Shown here piece by piece: positions 1-11,979 of a stretch of DNA of 64,000 bases. How positions within the stretch are numbered: the first letter of the stretch is position 1; every line of letters begins with the position of its first letter. The notes below the pieces were generated by a model. It made no database searches and had not been told where the DNA came from. It worked only from the letters and a program-made list of their open reading frames with translations. Source of the DNA: Membranipora membranacea (lineage: Eukaryota > Bryozoa > Gymnolaemata > Cheilostomatida > Membraniporidae); the NCBI GenBank assembly GCA_914767715.1, contig OU612075.1:6262001-6326000 (forward strand), in the 5' to 3' direction. The translations under genes were made by a program, and so were the position numbers.

Positions 1-704
1 TACCACAGGATGCCCAAAAAAGTCAAATTGAGGGGCTTTTTAAAGTGTTTTTTGGCATTCTGTGATGCGCAATTCGAGGAAAACTGATACACAGGGACAT
101 TTTTGTTGACATATCCTATTTGTACTATGCTTAATCAAAGCGGTTTCGTATGTGAGAATTTTTCAAAAATAATTTGTCTGGCCTTGGTAACAGTCTTTGT
201 GACAGCATGTTTGGCGTTACTGAAAAATGACGCCAAATGCATCTACCTTTGAGGGTCCGGGCTGATCTGAATAATTTTTTTATGCTGCTGAATATTGGGT
301 TGTGTTTCATTCAAACAGTCCTTTCGTGAAAAATAGCAAAAAATTTGGTTATTACCTATTCAATCTATCTCAAAACTTCACAATATTACAAAAATCACAA
401 ACATTATGACGTTAAAACGTAAAAAGCCTCTTTGAGCTCATCATTTATTATTTTCAACTAAAAATTAGGATCAACTATATCTCTAAGAATAAATATAACC
501 TGTTTTGAGATTTCAAGCAATCAAATTAGCTCAGCCATCCACTTTGCTAAAAACAGTCTTTTCGGCCTCATTTCCTTGATAAAATGACGCAACGCCATCC
601 AATCACATTTCTGATGACCTGTTAGTGATCAGCAGCTCAGCAGCAGCTAGAAAGTTGATATTTGCTGACCCCCGTGTCTCTACCTTAAGTTTTGCATTGT
701 TATT
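1..704. other. No recognisable gene
   Basis: AT-rich sequence with only short open frames and no family motif, convincing exon or clear repeat end that I can see. Confidence 0.5.
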
Positions 705-968
705 CACTATGTTTCCATGTGAGTTTCGAGATCGGCCTAGATCGAGCTGAGTTGTCATCTCGATCTCGAAATATGCAGGCATTCCCATGTTAGAGCTGAG
801 AAAAAAAAATATCAAAAAAATCTGCCGCTTCCGGGATTTGAACCCCAGCCACGCGATATGTGCAAGCTGAACCTTGGAGCTCAGGCCGATCGCGGAGGCA
901 GTTCCATAGCTCTAACCTATGGCTAATTAGCCTCAGTTCGAACCCACAACCTCCATGGAAACACAGTG
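705..968. mobile_element. MITE with 15-bp terminal inverted repeats and tRNA-like core
   Basis: The ends CACTATGTTTCCATG (705-719) and CATGGAAACACAGTG (954-968) are inverted repeats with one mismatch. On the minus strand, about 905-830, a tRNA-like stretch carries an A-box-like TGAGCTCCAAGG and a B-box-like GGTTCAAATCCC, followed by a run of T that resembles a Pol III terminator. A second inner inverted repeat (TTTCGAGATCG / CGATCTCGAAA) lies near 724-770. I read this as a non-autonomous DNA element that contains or captured a tRNA-related sequence; it is too divergent to be a working tRNA gene. Confidence 0.5.
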
Positions 969-2460
969 ATTATGATTAGCCAGCTCCCTGCACCATGCAC
1001 ACAGGGCAACACTGAACTTTTGTTGACAATGAAGATGATCATAATATTATCATAAATAATTATAACTTGTTAACCTGCCAAGTCATTAACTGAACATCTT
1101 TTGGCAGGAGGCGGAGGGAAAAGTGTAGTATGTGCTGTTAATAGTAGAAGAACACCAAAAATAAGACTAACTGATATCGAATCCTGTTCGCCACAGACTA
1201 ATTATACACTATAGCTTGGTTGATCTAAGCTCTCTGACTCTACATTATATGTGATCATTTGATCCAATCAGAACTAGGGGTGGAACGACCTCTTGAGGTT
1301 GGAGTTGAATTTCGGATATTTGACCTCGGATTCAACCACAAACTGGATCGGATATGTGTTATGTCCGATCGGAGATGATACGTTTTTAATCAACACTTAC
1401 TAAGCATCATTTACCTCACTAAAAATGACAAGGAAAGAAGTATGATAGTCATTAATTTGTGGTTCAGATTAGATAATGGAGTTTGGCTGAAAGCACTCAG
1501 TGGTGATCAATAGGCAATCAATACCTATCTTATTTTCATAGCTAATTATATTGTTGCTGATTAAACTTGATGGATGTGTTTTTCTGCTGCAATTGAGAGA
1601 AGCATCTTTACTCAAATCGTTGTGAATAAGGACATAATTTTTGTCCAATGATGTTCCCTGTAACAAACTATCTAGTTCTATCTAGTTATAAGGTTATCCT
1701 CTTCTTCAAAGTAGGAGGACAATTCCTATCCTATGTGCAGGGAGTTTGTTCAAACTCAGTGATTACAAACATCGGGGTTTGAGCAATGAACTAAACCTCA
1801 TTGGTTTGAGTGATACTGGCATATTGAGTCAAGAGATCTTTGTTCTCATTAAATGATACTTTCAAATAAGCTGTTTGTGTGATCCTTGCACCGTGGCTGT
1901 TTGAGTGATAAGTTGGTCCTTGTAAAGTATTATATCCAAGCAGATACATGCGCATTTAAATTAGGGTAATGGTTCAGGGGAAAGATTGTTGACGCTGTTT
2001 ATCCATGTATTCAATGACCTTAACTGTATATTATGGTGCAAAAGTACAGCTGTTTGGACTTGGCGTTTGTACATACTTGCCAAGTCTCCCGATTTAGGCG
2101 TGACCCTCCAGATTTTCACACCCACCTCCCACTTTTTGTAAATCTCTCTATTTCCTCCAGATTTTAGAGAAAACAGTCTAATTGCAATTTTTTTATAGTT
2201 ATCCAAGCACATGTTGTTGTTTACTAGTTACTGTTAAGGTCTTTGCACACAAAATTGAAAGGAATTATCAAATTAAAAAATCGTAACAAATTTACCTGTT
2301 TTGTTAAGATTCAGCCTATTATTGTAAATGACCAATAGCATCCTCTCATAACTCACAACACTGACTGTCATTGGGCACAATATAAAATAGCTAGTCAAGT
2401 GCATACGTTTAGTTTTCATTTCCTTTCAGATCACACATTTTTAGTAATAATTTTGTCAGT

Positions 2461-4930
2461 TAGGTGCAGGATTGGAGATTTTCAAGGATTCTAATAATTT
2501 TCTAAACTTTTCTAAGTTAGATTTAGAAATGGATTTTCTTACTCTAAGTATATTTTTTATTAGATCAAGATTAAGATATTCTAATTCTTAAATACTTCTA
2601 AATTCGTCTAAATTAGATAAAGACTAAGATATGCCGATTCTAAGAAAACTTGTAGCCTATAATATTAATATATCATTTTTTTCTAATTTTCCAATTCTAA
2701 AAAGTTTTCCAGAAATTTGTGAGAAATCTAATTTGGATATCAAGGTGAGAATAACAAGTAAGAAACTTAGAATCTTAGAAAGCCTTCTTTTAAAAATTAA
2801 ATAGGAAATTAACATGGGGCAGGTCTCAATATCTCCAATGTTGCACCTGCCTCGTTGTTTTGAATATTGTCTGCCTGGGACTGCCATAAAATTGTGTTTT
2901 GTATGGTCTTTTTCTGGCTTATGATCCTGACCATGGCCCATGGATGATGATGCTGAACTGTATCATAATTAGCCAAGCAGTCAATAAACGCAAGGCTGAA
3001 AACATAACCCAGGCCTAATAAAGAAATAGGTAGGAAGCGTAGCCTTTTTACTGCATCGAGTCTTTCTAATTTCGTAAACACTCTATAAACTTAGATTAGA
3101 ACACAGAAATTAGAAACTTAGACAAATTTAGACATTGTAGCGTATATACTTTCTCAGATTCTAAGTTTCTAAACCGATATTTTACTTCAATGTGGCCATC
3201 TCAATCTGTAAATCCTCCATAAACTTAGATTAGAACACAGAAATTAGAAAGTTAGACAAATTTAGACATTGTAGCGTATATACTTTCTCAGATTCTAAGT
3301 TTCTAAACCGATATTTTACTTCAATGTGGCTATCTTAATCTGTAAATCCTCCATAAACTTAGATTAGAACACAGAAATTAGAAAGTTAGACAAATTTAGA
3401 CATTGTAGCGTATATACTTTCTCAGATTCTAAGTTTCTAACCGATATTTTACTGCATCGTGGCTATCTTAATCTGTAAACTCTCCATAAATTTAGATTAG
3501 AACACAGAAATTAGAAACTTAGACAAATTTAGACATTGTAGCGTATATACTTTCTCAGATTCTAAGTTTCTAAACCGATATTTTACTGCATCGTGGCTAT
3601 CTTTATCTGTAAACCCTCCATAAACTTAGATTAGAACACAGAAATTAGAAACTTAGACAAATTTAGACATTGTAGCGTATATACTTTCTCAGATTCTAAG
3701 TTTCTAAACCGATATTTTACTGCATCGAGTCTTTCTAATTCCGTAAACACTCCATAAACCTAGATTAGAACACAGAAATTAGAAAGTTAGACAAATTTAG
3801 ACATTGTAGCGTATATACTTTCTCAGATTCTAAGTTTCTAAACCGATATTTTACTGCATCGAGTCTTTCTAATTCCGTAAACACTCCATAAACCTAGATT
3901 AGAACACAGAAATTAGAAACTTAGACAAATTTAGACATTGTAGCGTATATACTTTCTCAGATTCTAAGTTTCTAAACCGATATTTTACTGCATCGTGGCT
4001 ATCTTTATCTGTAAACCCTCCATAAACTTAGATTAGAACACAGAAATTAGAAACTTAGACAAATTTAGACATTGTAGCGGATATACTTTCTCAGATTCTA
4101 AGTTTCTAAACTGATATTTTACTGCATCGAGTCTTTCTAATTTCGTAAACACTCCATAAACTTAGATTAGAACACAGAAATTAGAAACTTAGACAAATTT
4201 AGACATTGTAGCGTATATACTTTCTCAGATTCTAAGTTTCTAAACCGATATTTTACTGCAGTGTGGCCATCTTAATCTGTAAATCCTCCATAAACTTAGA
4301 CAAGAACACAGAAATTAGAAACTTAGACAAATATAGACATTGTAGCGTATATACTTTCTCAGATTCTAAGTTTCTAAACCGATATTTTACTGCAGTGTGG
4401 CCATCTTAATCTGTAAATCCTCCATAAACTTAGATTAGAACACAGATATTAGAAACTTAGACAAATTTAGACATTGTAGCGTATATACCTTCTCAGATTC
4501 TAAGTTTCTAAACCGATATTTTACTGCATCGTGGCTATCTTAATCTGTAAACCCTCCATAAACTTAGATTAGAACACAGAAATTAGAAACTTAGACAAAT
4601 TTAGACATTGTAGCATATATACTTTCTCAGTTTCTAAGTTTCTAAACCGATATTTTAATGCAATGTGGCCATCTTAATCTGTAAATCTCCATAAACTTAG
4701 ATTAGAACACAGAAATTAGAAACTTAGACAAATTTAGACATTGTAACGTATATACTTTCTCAGATTCTAAGTTTCTAAACCGATATTTTACGGCATAAAG
4801 TCTTTCTAATTCTATGAACCTTAGATTAGAACAAAGAAATGTTATACAATTTAAGGGTGGAGATTTTTAAAAATTAGATAGGAAATTACCATGAAGGAGG
4901 TCTAAATATCTCCAATGCTGCACCTGCCTC
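2461..4930. mobile_element. Inner TIR element carrying the 134-bp array
   Basis: TAGGTGCAGGATTGGAGAT (2461-2479) is inverted at 4908-4926 (ATCTCCAATGCTGCACCTG). A second right end, with the same orientation, lies at 2831-2849. About 65 bp around this right end (2790-2852 and 4866-4930) is a direct repeat that brackets the satellite. The arrangement suggests a short element (2461-2850) whose right part was duplicated with the array between the copies. Confidence 0.5.
3040..4835. repeat. Tandem array of about 13 units of 133-134 bp
   Basis: The core AAACTTAGATTAGAACACAG recurs at 3087, 3221, 3355, 3488, 3622, 3756, 3890, 4024, 4158, 4292, 4426, 4560 and 4693, with period 133-134. Units are nearly identical in the central part and vary in the linker (GCATCGTGGCTATC versus GCATCGAGTCTTTC or CAATGTGGCCATC), giving a few linker subtypes. 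Each typical unit has a perfect 13-bp inverted repeat, TTAGAAACTTAGA and TCTAAGTTTCTAA, for example 3110-3122 and 3160-3172. There is no coding content. Confidence 0.92.
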
Positions 4931-5165
4931 AATTTTGTACTGTCTAGTCTAGTTAAATTTATGTGAAGGAAGGAAAATAGAAACCTAACAATTCCAAAGG
5001 TAGGTCCACTACAATTTAACAAAGCTCGGACCAAACACTTTGAAACATATTTAATGTTAGTCAAACAGGAATATAGTACCTTATCTGGATTCTCACTGTC
5101 TGTGACTGAGCACATTTTCAGATCTTGATGATGCATGGGCACTTGTAGCCTGTCTTGACAGGCAA

Positions 5166-5261
5166 GGGCCCCTTGGACTTACATGCCTCTACTTTGCCAA
5201 TGGGGTGATTGATACTGGACATTGACATGTAAAGGCATGTATGTAAGAGTCCCAGGGGCCC
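5166..5261. repeat. Inverted repeat (hairpin)
   Basis: GGGCCCCTTGGACTTACATG near 5166 pairs with the complement near 5240-5261 (TGTAAGAGTCCCAGGGGCCC) with small mismatches. It lies inside the hAT-like element and is probably a small foldback insertion. Confidence 0.55.
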
Positions 5262-5660
5262 ATGGATTGATTGTAATTGTTTAAATTGTATTTCACCTCA
5301 GATTGATATTTTAGTACTCGTACAAACATGAAATTATTTGGGGTCAAATATACCTTTTCAGCCCTTCCTAGTGGCTGGAAACGCTCTCAGAGCTTCTGCA
5401 GATGGGGTTCCGTCCCGAACCCCGCTGGGGGGCTCACACCGCCCCCAAAACCACCAGATGGGTGACTCAGGTGCTTCGCATCCTCGATGCACCACGTTGT
5501 GGTGCAGTATCGCCGTAAAATGGAATCTCCCTATTTTGAATTTAGATTACTTGGCAAGTATGCGTTTGTACGCGTTATCCGGATCCGATCCGAGGTTGAA
5601 TTTATCGACCGATCCGATATCCGATCCGAGGTTGCCTAACCCTGATCCGTTCCACCCCTA

Positions 5661-6139
5661 ATCACAGTATCTAATGAGGACACTTTTTGATGCTCAGTGT
5701 CCAGTCTAGAGTTGTGTGTTTTGTCTATGGATGCCCCCGCACCATCTCAGCATATACAATCGCTGAATTGAACTGACTTTCATTCATAATTGTAACCTGT
5801 CTCAAAACATTTCACACAGCAGTAAAATTTACAATCTTGCTCCTTTTAAACTGAGCTGAGAAATTGAATAGGAATATTTGGGAATATTTTGGTATTATAT
5901 GGCAAAATAATTTACTATTGTAATATCATACTTGTGAAATTTTGCACTACTCTACTACACCAAACTACCTACTGTGAATCATGGACTTAATGGTCATCAT
6001 CTTAGTACCTTTACATTGGAGCTTTCGTCGTTGGTGTTTTACCTGGAGCTTTGAATCACTGGCGTCTCTACGGCCACCAAATTGAGAGGAGGCGTGTTTC
6101 TTGTACCTACACCTACACTGCCATTCAGTTTTTTTTGTG
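5661..6139. other. No recognisable gene
   Basis: Non-repetitive AT-rich sequence right of the hAT-like element. I see no exon or repeat structure. Confidence 0.4.
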
Positions 6140-7145
6140 TGAGGCCTGACAAAGTAACTGATACGCTTACAGTAGTGTAGTAGTAACTTTTTCAGAAATC
6201 ACAAAGAAAACATTGAATATAGTTATGTTCTGGATAGATGTTGGGGGGGGGGGGTGGCAGTTCTTTTTGCGCTGGTCATAGATCTACTGTGAAACATAAA
6301 TTGCCAGTTCCTTTCATCGAATTGCAATCTGAAAATCATCAACTAGTATCATCATGCCACTTACATTATGGCTGTAAAATAACATAAGACTCCATTAGTA
6401 GTTTTCGAACAAACAGTTTATAAAGGCCAATGTGGGGGTGGTTGTTTTCTCACAGCTCAAGTGATCATTAACAGTGCTATACCAGGGCGCACAATATGAT
6501 AGGCTCAATAGTGATTATTTTTCTGTGTCACACTTGTGACTGACTTTCATCACTCCCAGGCAGATGGAGGTAGATTTATTCATTGTTGAATGGGGTGGTT
6601 CTTTTTGCGTGGCTCATGGGCCTGCAATTAATTACATTTTGGAACAGTTCCGTCTGTAATTTGCTACACAGCCCACTCATGACAATCACAAGACGGCTGC
6701 AAAATTATAATTCGCTCTGTTTGAGACTTTTTGGCAGAAGATTTTTATAAGACAGCTTTGGGGATGGTTGTACTTGCACGGCGTAAGCAATGGATTTATA
6801 CCATAGATGTAAAAACAGTACTGTTTTTAAATCTATGGTTTATACGCATGGTTACTGTGTTTAGCGCATAAGTAATGTAGTAGTAAATTTTCAGAACTTG
6901 CACAAAGAAAATACTGAATCACAGTGCAGTTCTAGATAATTGTTGGGAGGGGGTTGTGTTCCCGCAGGTCACAGAGCTACTGTGAAGCGCAAATGACCAG
7001 TTCGAAAAATGGGCAATTAGCATCATAATGGCACTCACACTATGGCTGTAAAATAACATTAGATTCCAAAAGATGCTTGTAATTTTTGAACATACAGTTC
7101 ATAAAAGTAACTGTGGGGGCGGGGTGGTTGTTTTGCATGGCTTCA
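6140..7145. repeat. Degenerate tandem repeat, about 350-bp units
   Basis: The stretch from about 6145 (AGTAGTAACTTTTTCAGAAATC, a poly-G tract, ATGGCTGTAAAATAACAT, GTGGGGGTGGTTGTTTT) recurs from about 6850 in the same order with many substitutions. A third, weaker unit lies between (6545-6785; TGGGGTGGTTCTTTTTGCGTGG). It probably arose by old local duplication. No coding frame is preserved. Confidence 0.65.
6797..6842. repeat. Spacerless palindrome
   Basis: Two 20-bp arms, 6800-6819 and 6820-6839, are reverse complements with one mismatch and no loop; the centre is CAGT|ACTG. It lies between units of the degenerate tandem repeat. Confidence 0.75.
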
Positions 7146-7299
7146 GCAAAGCTTTGTTAAGGTTAAGCAAAAATTGTGGTCTCAATTCGAAATCAGTAAT
7201 CATGGTACACAAAGTCACTATTTGGGGTGATCAGCCATCATTGCGTGAGAGAGTGTATCATCATAAAGGCTCCAAAGTATAATTCTGAAAATTGTTAAT

Positions 7300-8980
7300 T
7301 CATCGGCAATGGTAGCTGTTGGCAAGGCACTGCAAGAACAGTGTGATCTGTGATATGGTAACCACACATCTATTCACTGTTGGCTTAGTGCACCTTTCTT
7401 CCCAAACCAGACGTCTTTCAGTCATAAGAGCTCAAAACAACAACCTATATTCGCGAAAACTAGGATTATCAGGTGCTTCATGAAAAAAAAGGTTTTATAA
7501 CAATCAATCATAATGTTAATGAGTTATCCCCTTGTTCAACTTTGGCCATCAGAGTGGCAGCCAGAATATAGGGACAGTTTACAGTAGATTTGTCAATATT
7601 CTAAAGTGTCCCCGTAACAGTGTACAATATTGTAAAGTTTCCCGGGGTTTTCACGCAGGGGACAGTTTACAATACTACAACGGGACAAGCATTCACAACT
7701 TTGGTTCAAGCATTAGGTCTTCACTGTGCTCATGTGAAAATGTATTGAATTGTATCCAGCAACAGTCAACTGACTTTTGTGTCTATTAAGGCGCTTCTAA
7801 TTGTCTATAATCTCAGAAAAAAGTGACAAACACCTGTCCATCCATTCTGAGATCACCCAATTAATTGCCATTGAGGCAACAAAGATACGTTGTCATGTAG
7901 TTTGAAAAGAATATGATAATATTGTACAGCCAATTCAAAAATGGCCGTCCTACGCAACATAACGTAAGTATAATATAATATTGTATGATAGAACCTGTTA
8001 ACAACGAGTGTAAGCATTAATAGCAGGTGCTACTGTTACAGTTCTATCTAAGCAATTAATGGCATGATTCGGGAATATAAATTTTTCAAGCAATTCATTG
8101 ATTGTCGCGTATCAAATTTGTTGTGGTATTTTAAACAAATTTTCTTGTTTGTTTTACTATTAGTTTTTGCTTTGCATGGTCTCCAGCCAATGTGTGTGCT
8201 CTGATTGTTGGGTCGGGAAATGAGCCAAGGAGTCTAACAGATCAATTATAGGTCAAAGATCCTTTCAAGATAACATTAAACCTCAAACGTAAGCATATCT
8301 TTATAAGAGGCATATTGTAACCAAGTTGACTTTTGTGGAAAATGAGTAAAAATATTGCAACTATGCTACAAAGTATTCTTTGTGGCCTGGCCAAACGGTC
8401 TAATGTATGCTATTGTCAGCAGAAAACAACCATATGCCATTTTTTCAAACCTTTTGTGATTTCAATTTCTCTCAGTATTTACCACCTGACTCAAACATCA
8501 TTATTGTTCTGTCGCAGATAAAAAGGGACCTGACGGTTTACCTTGATCAAAAATTAGTTTGATTTCAATTTCTATATATTTTGTATGTATATATTTTTAA
8601 TGCAATTTTGTTTTATTTTATGGTGTATTGATAGTTGATGTCTGGCCCCCACAAATCTTTATCTTTACCTCTCCCTAAAATTTAAATAAAACACACAATG
8701 TTATGATGTACATTTCACAAAATGCATGCGGGCATTCTACTTGACATGGATATACAGTATCTATTCTTCCAACAAAACTCTAATGCAACAATTTTTGAAG
8801 AAGAAGGAACAAAATGAGATGATATCATCCTATCCAAAACAAATGAAAATTCATATCAACATGTTACTCATCAAATTTTGAAGAGAAGTGAAGTATTTAT
8901 GTGCAGAAATAACTATGTGTTGTTTAAAAATAATTTCATGGTAATCAGATAGTATCTTGATATAATCTGTAAATAACTTT
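7300..8980. other. No recognisable gene; likely intron of the 8989-9043 exon
   Basis: I searched the minus strand for further exons of the signal-peptide gene that starts at 9043 and found none with splice sites and a domain signature. Nothing else was recognised. Confidence 0.35.
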
Positions 8981-8988
8981 GATCTCAC

Positions 8989-9043
8989 CTTGAACGGTAG
9001 CACAAAAGGCTACAAGCAGCGATACAATAATAGCTGTCTTCAT
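8989..9043 (-). CDS. First coding exon of a secreted protein (signal peptide)
   Basis: The frame from ATG (9043-9041) reads MKTAIIVSLLVAFCATVQ, a textbook signal peptide with Lys2, a hydrophobic core and a small residue near the cleavage site. The exon ends in ...CAAG followed by the donor GTGAGATC (8988-8981), giving a phase-1 intron as is usual after signal-peptide exons. Just upstream, TTCACTTGCAG could be a 3' splice site for an untranslated exon. I could not find the next exons, which should lie at lower coordinates or left of the window. The mature protein is unknown. Confidence 0.5.
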
Positions 9044-11631
9044 TCTCAATTTTCAATCTGCAAGTGAATGAAAGTAAAGGTAACTACCCGATCAAGATGT
9101 TAAGGGCTTGTCAAACCTCCTTCACATCAAATAACATTGAACATTATATGGTGAGATTTTGTGTAATATAGCGTGAGCAGAACAATAACTTGTTATAAAC
9201 CAACAGTATTTCAATAGCCAATTTTATATTTCAGGTGTACCATACACTGTAACATATCACACCATTCGGGTCTATAAGTCAAATATTTTTCTAACAAATG
9301 CTAATTCAGTTATGCAGGTGCACTTCAATGCACTACTCTGCTGATTTGTGTACACAAACAAACTCACCTTTGCTTACTGAATGCTCTGTCCAATACAAGA
9401 AATGTTGTGATTATTGTGTCTATCGATCCATATTTATATACCAAGTTGTGGATCACAGCTGCGTTGTTAAAGATGCAAGTAAATTGCCAAATGTTATTCC
9501 GATCACTTCCTAATGTTAGTTCAGATACACATCAATGAAGTAATAGGAAACTGAATTGCGCTCACTGACATCTGATATTGTACCTACAGGAACTTAATGT
9601 TGGTACAGAGATTGAATGTAATCGGGTTCTGAAATTTCCATGTTGATAGCTTTTCCCTGAGTTTGTCAAATTTATTAAATTGCTAAAATCAAAATGGAGA
9701 TTGAACCCTATGGCAATCAGTGCAAGGCATTTCCCTCTCCAATTCCTTGTCATGATGGTGTTGTAATCGAGTAAATTCACCACTCCAACACCCACAAATT
9801 AGGAGTACTTAAGTATATCGATCTTGATTTCCTTAGATTTTGCACCTGTTAACTTCATAAATGAATGTTCACGCTGCTTGAATCTATTATTTACATTTAG
9901 ACTGAAGTGGAAAATGAAATATCAATATCAATTTCCCCTTCATAGTACTGCACTTTTTTGTTGCTCAATACAGTGTCATGCAGCTGTTCTGACAAAAAGG
10001 GAAATGCAATAGCAAATACAATTACATTGTACTAAAGTTGTAACCAGCTTATATTGCGCATTATGAAATATTAATTCAATGCTATTAACACCGGACAAAG
10101 GACAAAACTTAAGTCTATGTGGTTTGTTCCTGTTGAGATTTTCTTAAAAAGGAGGCAATATCACTAGCAATAAAATGATTATTTACAATTAAATGTGGAA
10201 AAAACAGGCAAACTCATGATGTATAATTTTGATAGTTGATTTCCTTTTTCTGCTTCCATGCATGTGCAAGTTGATATTACTATATATTGATATGTGCAAA
10301 TCTCAGATCAATAAGTTCAGTTATTACGTTATTGTGGGCAATAGGAAGGTTCTCATAGAAAAAATGGCTTCGAAGAGTATATTTCCCAGCCCATACAAGT
10401 ATAACCAACATACAGAACATGATGTGTAGTTTGTACTATTTGTACCATTTTACAATGTCGAGAGATTTTGTGTCATAATGCCAAACCTAAGCAATGGCAA
10501 ATGATGCTGTATATCATATAGGTAGCACAGGCCAAAAGTTTGAGGCTACCGGTGTTTCTGGGACAATAATGACAACAGATGTTGCTGGGATCATATATAA
10601 AATCAGCCTATGAATATTAGATATGTTACTGATAGAGAGAAGGCATTATTTCTAGAGAGCCCACCTCAAATGCGTGCATATCGAACGATTGAGAGATAGG
10701 TATTAAAAATTACTGATTAATTATCTTATAATTTACTTTATGGCCTGCCTCACACACAATGATTAATACTCATCAAGTATTTTGCTCAGCACGCTTCTAA
10801 ATCCATTAGTCTACACAGCATATGATCTGTTTGGAGTTTGGTTGGAGGCAAAATTACCAACAGACATCCATAACTATTATTGAAGATTGTCTAGTTGAAC
10901 AGTCCCTTCTCTAAGGCTAACAAATCTATGAGGATTGAGAAAGTGCTCTTTATGTAATTGTCTATATCAACATTTCATAGTAGCTTTGTTAGCAGCTAAA
11001 TTTACCACCAATTTGTGGAAAATCAAAGCATGTGACTTTGTGACTCTAAGGCATAGACATACATTGACATACATAGTGATCTTGTGCACTTAAGCAGAAA
11101 TTCACTTTTAATTCGAAAACCTCTTATCAGCTGATATCTACAGATCACTTTTTGTGGTTAATATTGTCATCCAGATGACTTAATCCAACAACATTGTATT
11201 GTGACAGTTGTCTTGTGCAAGTTGTCATAATATGGATTTACACACTAAATTTTACGTTCCAATCCCAGTTGGCTTATTCTACTTAAACCAGGTTGCTACA
11301 ACATATCCCATCGTGTGATACAAAAAGGTGTACTGAGTCATTTTTTTCACAGGGTGATATCACCTGTAGAATACTTAACTACCGTGTAGTAACTCAAATG
11401 TAGCAGCGTTGTGACCCTTTGGTAGTCACGGGATCAGTCCCAATTTTTGATGTAACTAAAATGGCACTTTTAGTAGGCATCTACACATCTACACTAGAAG
11501 TTATGGTGGAGCATTTGCATTTGCTACATTGTACTGCTGATCTATGACTATGCATCAAAGTTGTTTAGTACCACCCAACTCAGATTTGAATTGTGAATAG
11601 TCCTAACAATCCTAGTGCATGCTCTATAAAA
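9044..11631. other. No recognisable gene
   Basis: Upstream region of the signal-peptide exon and intergenic AT-rich sequence. Short open frames (for example 9298-9513, Cys-rich) have no splice context or family signature. Confidence 0.4.
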
Positions 11632-11979
11632 TAATGGCACGGACAATTTTTGATTGCAGAAAACTGATCGCATATTATACTTCATTGATGTTTCATCTGT
11701 AAAATTCACCGGGTGTACCCAGTTGTAGTGGTCATATTTAGAAATTGAAAGGTGTTTTGTTTTTGCATTATATGTGTGGGGACATAACTCCTATTCTGTG
11801 TAATCTTACTAATCTAATATTCAGGGAATTCCAGGTTGAAACTGCATTGTGGGGATTTTGTTGACTTGCCAATTTATTTACTAAGTAAACTTGCAGAAGT
11901 CTGCTCGTGTTAGATCAGGACAAATTTTAAATTTTCAATAAGTATAATGTCAGATCTTTATGAGGTTAGTATGATACTG

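Larger units (their letters stand above)
1275..5660. mobile_element. hAT-like element with nested elements and satellite inside
   Basis: The perfect 13-bp inverted ends TAGGGGTGGAACG (1275-1287) and CGTTCCACCCCTA (5648-5660) have the form of hAT termini. Both ends continue inward with GGATCGGATA/CCGATCCGAGG-type sequence. The flanking 8-mers ATCAGAAC and ATCACAGT share only five of eight bases, so a target-site duplication is not proven. No transposase frame is visible. Inside is a second inverted pair, TGTACATACTTGCCAAGT near 2069-2086 and its complement near 5550-5571, and inside that the 2461/4926 pair around the tandem array. Confidence 0.5.

Noticed and set aside
830-905. Functional tRNA gene (minus strand)
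   Set aside because: A and B boxes are recognisable, but the arms do not fold into a proper cloverleaf and it lies inside a TIR element.
3040-4835. CRISPR-like spaced repeats
   Set aside because: The whole 134-bp unit is repeated with no unique spacers, and the context is an animal genome. It is a satellite array.
6797-6842. microRNA precursor
   Set aside because: The palindrome has no loop and is too short for a typical pre-miRNA hairpin.
9298-9513. Cys-rich small secreted protein
   Set aside because: No signal peptide, no splice context and no conserved spacing of cysteines; probably a chance frame.
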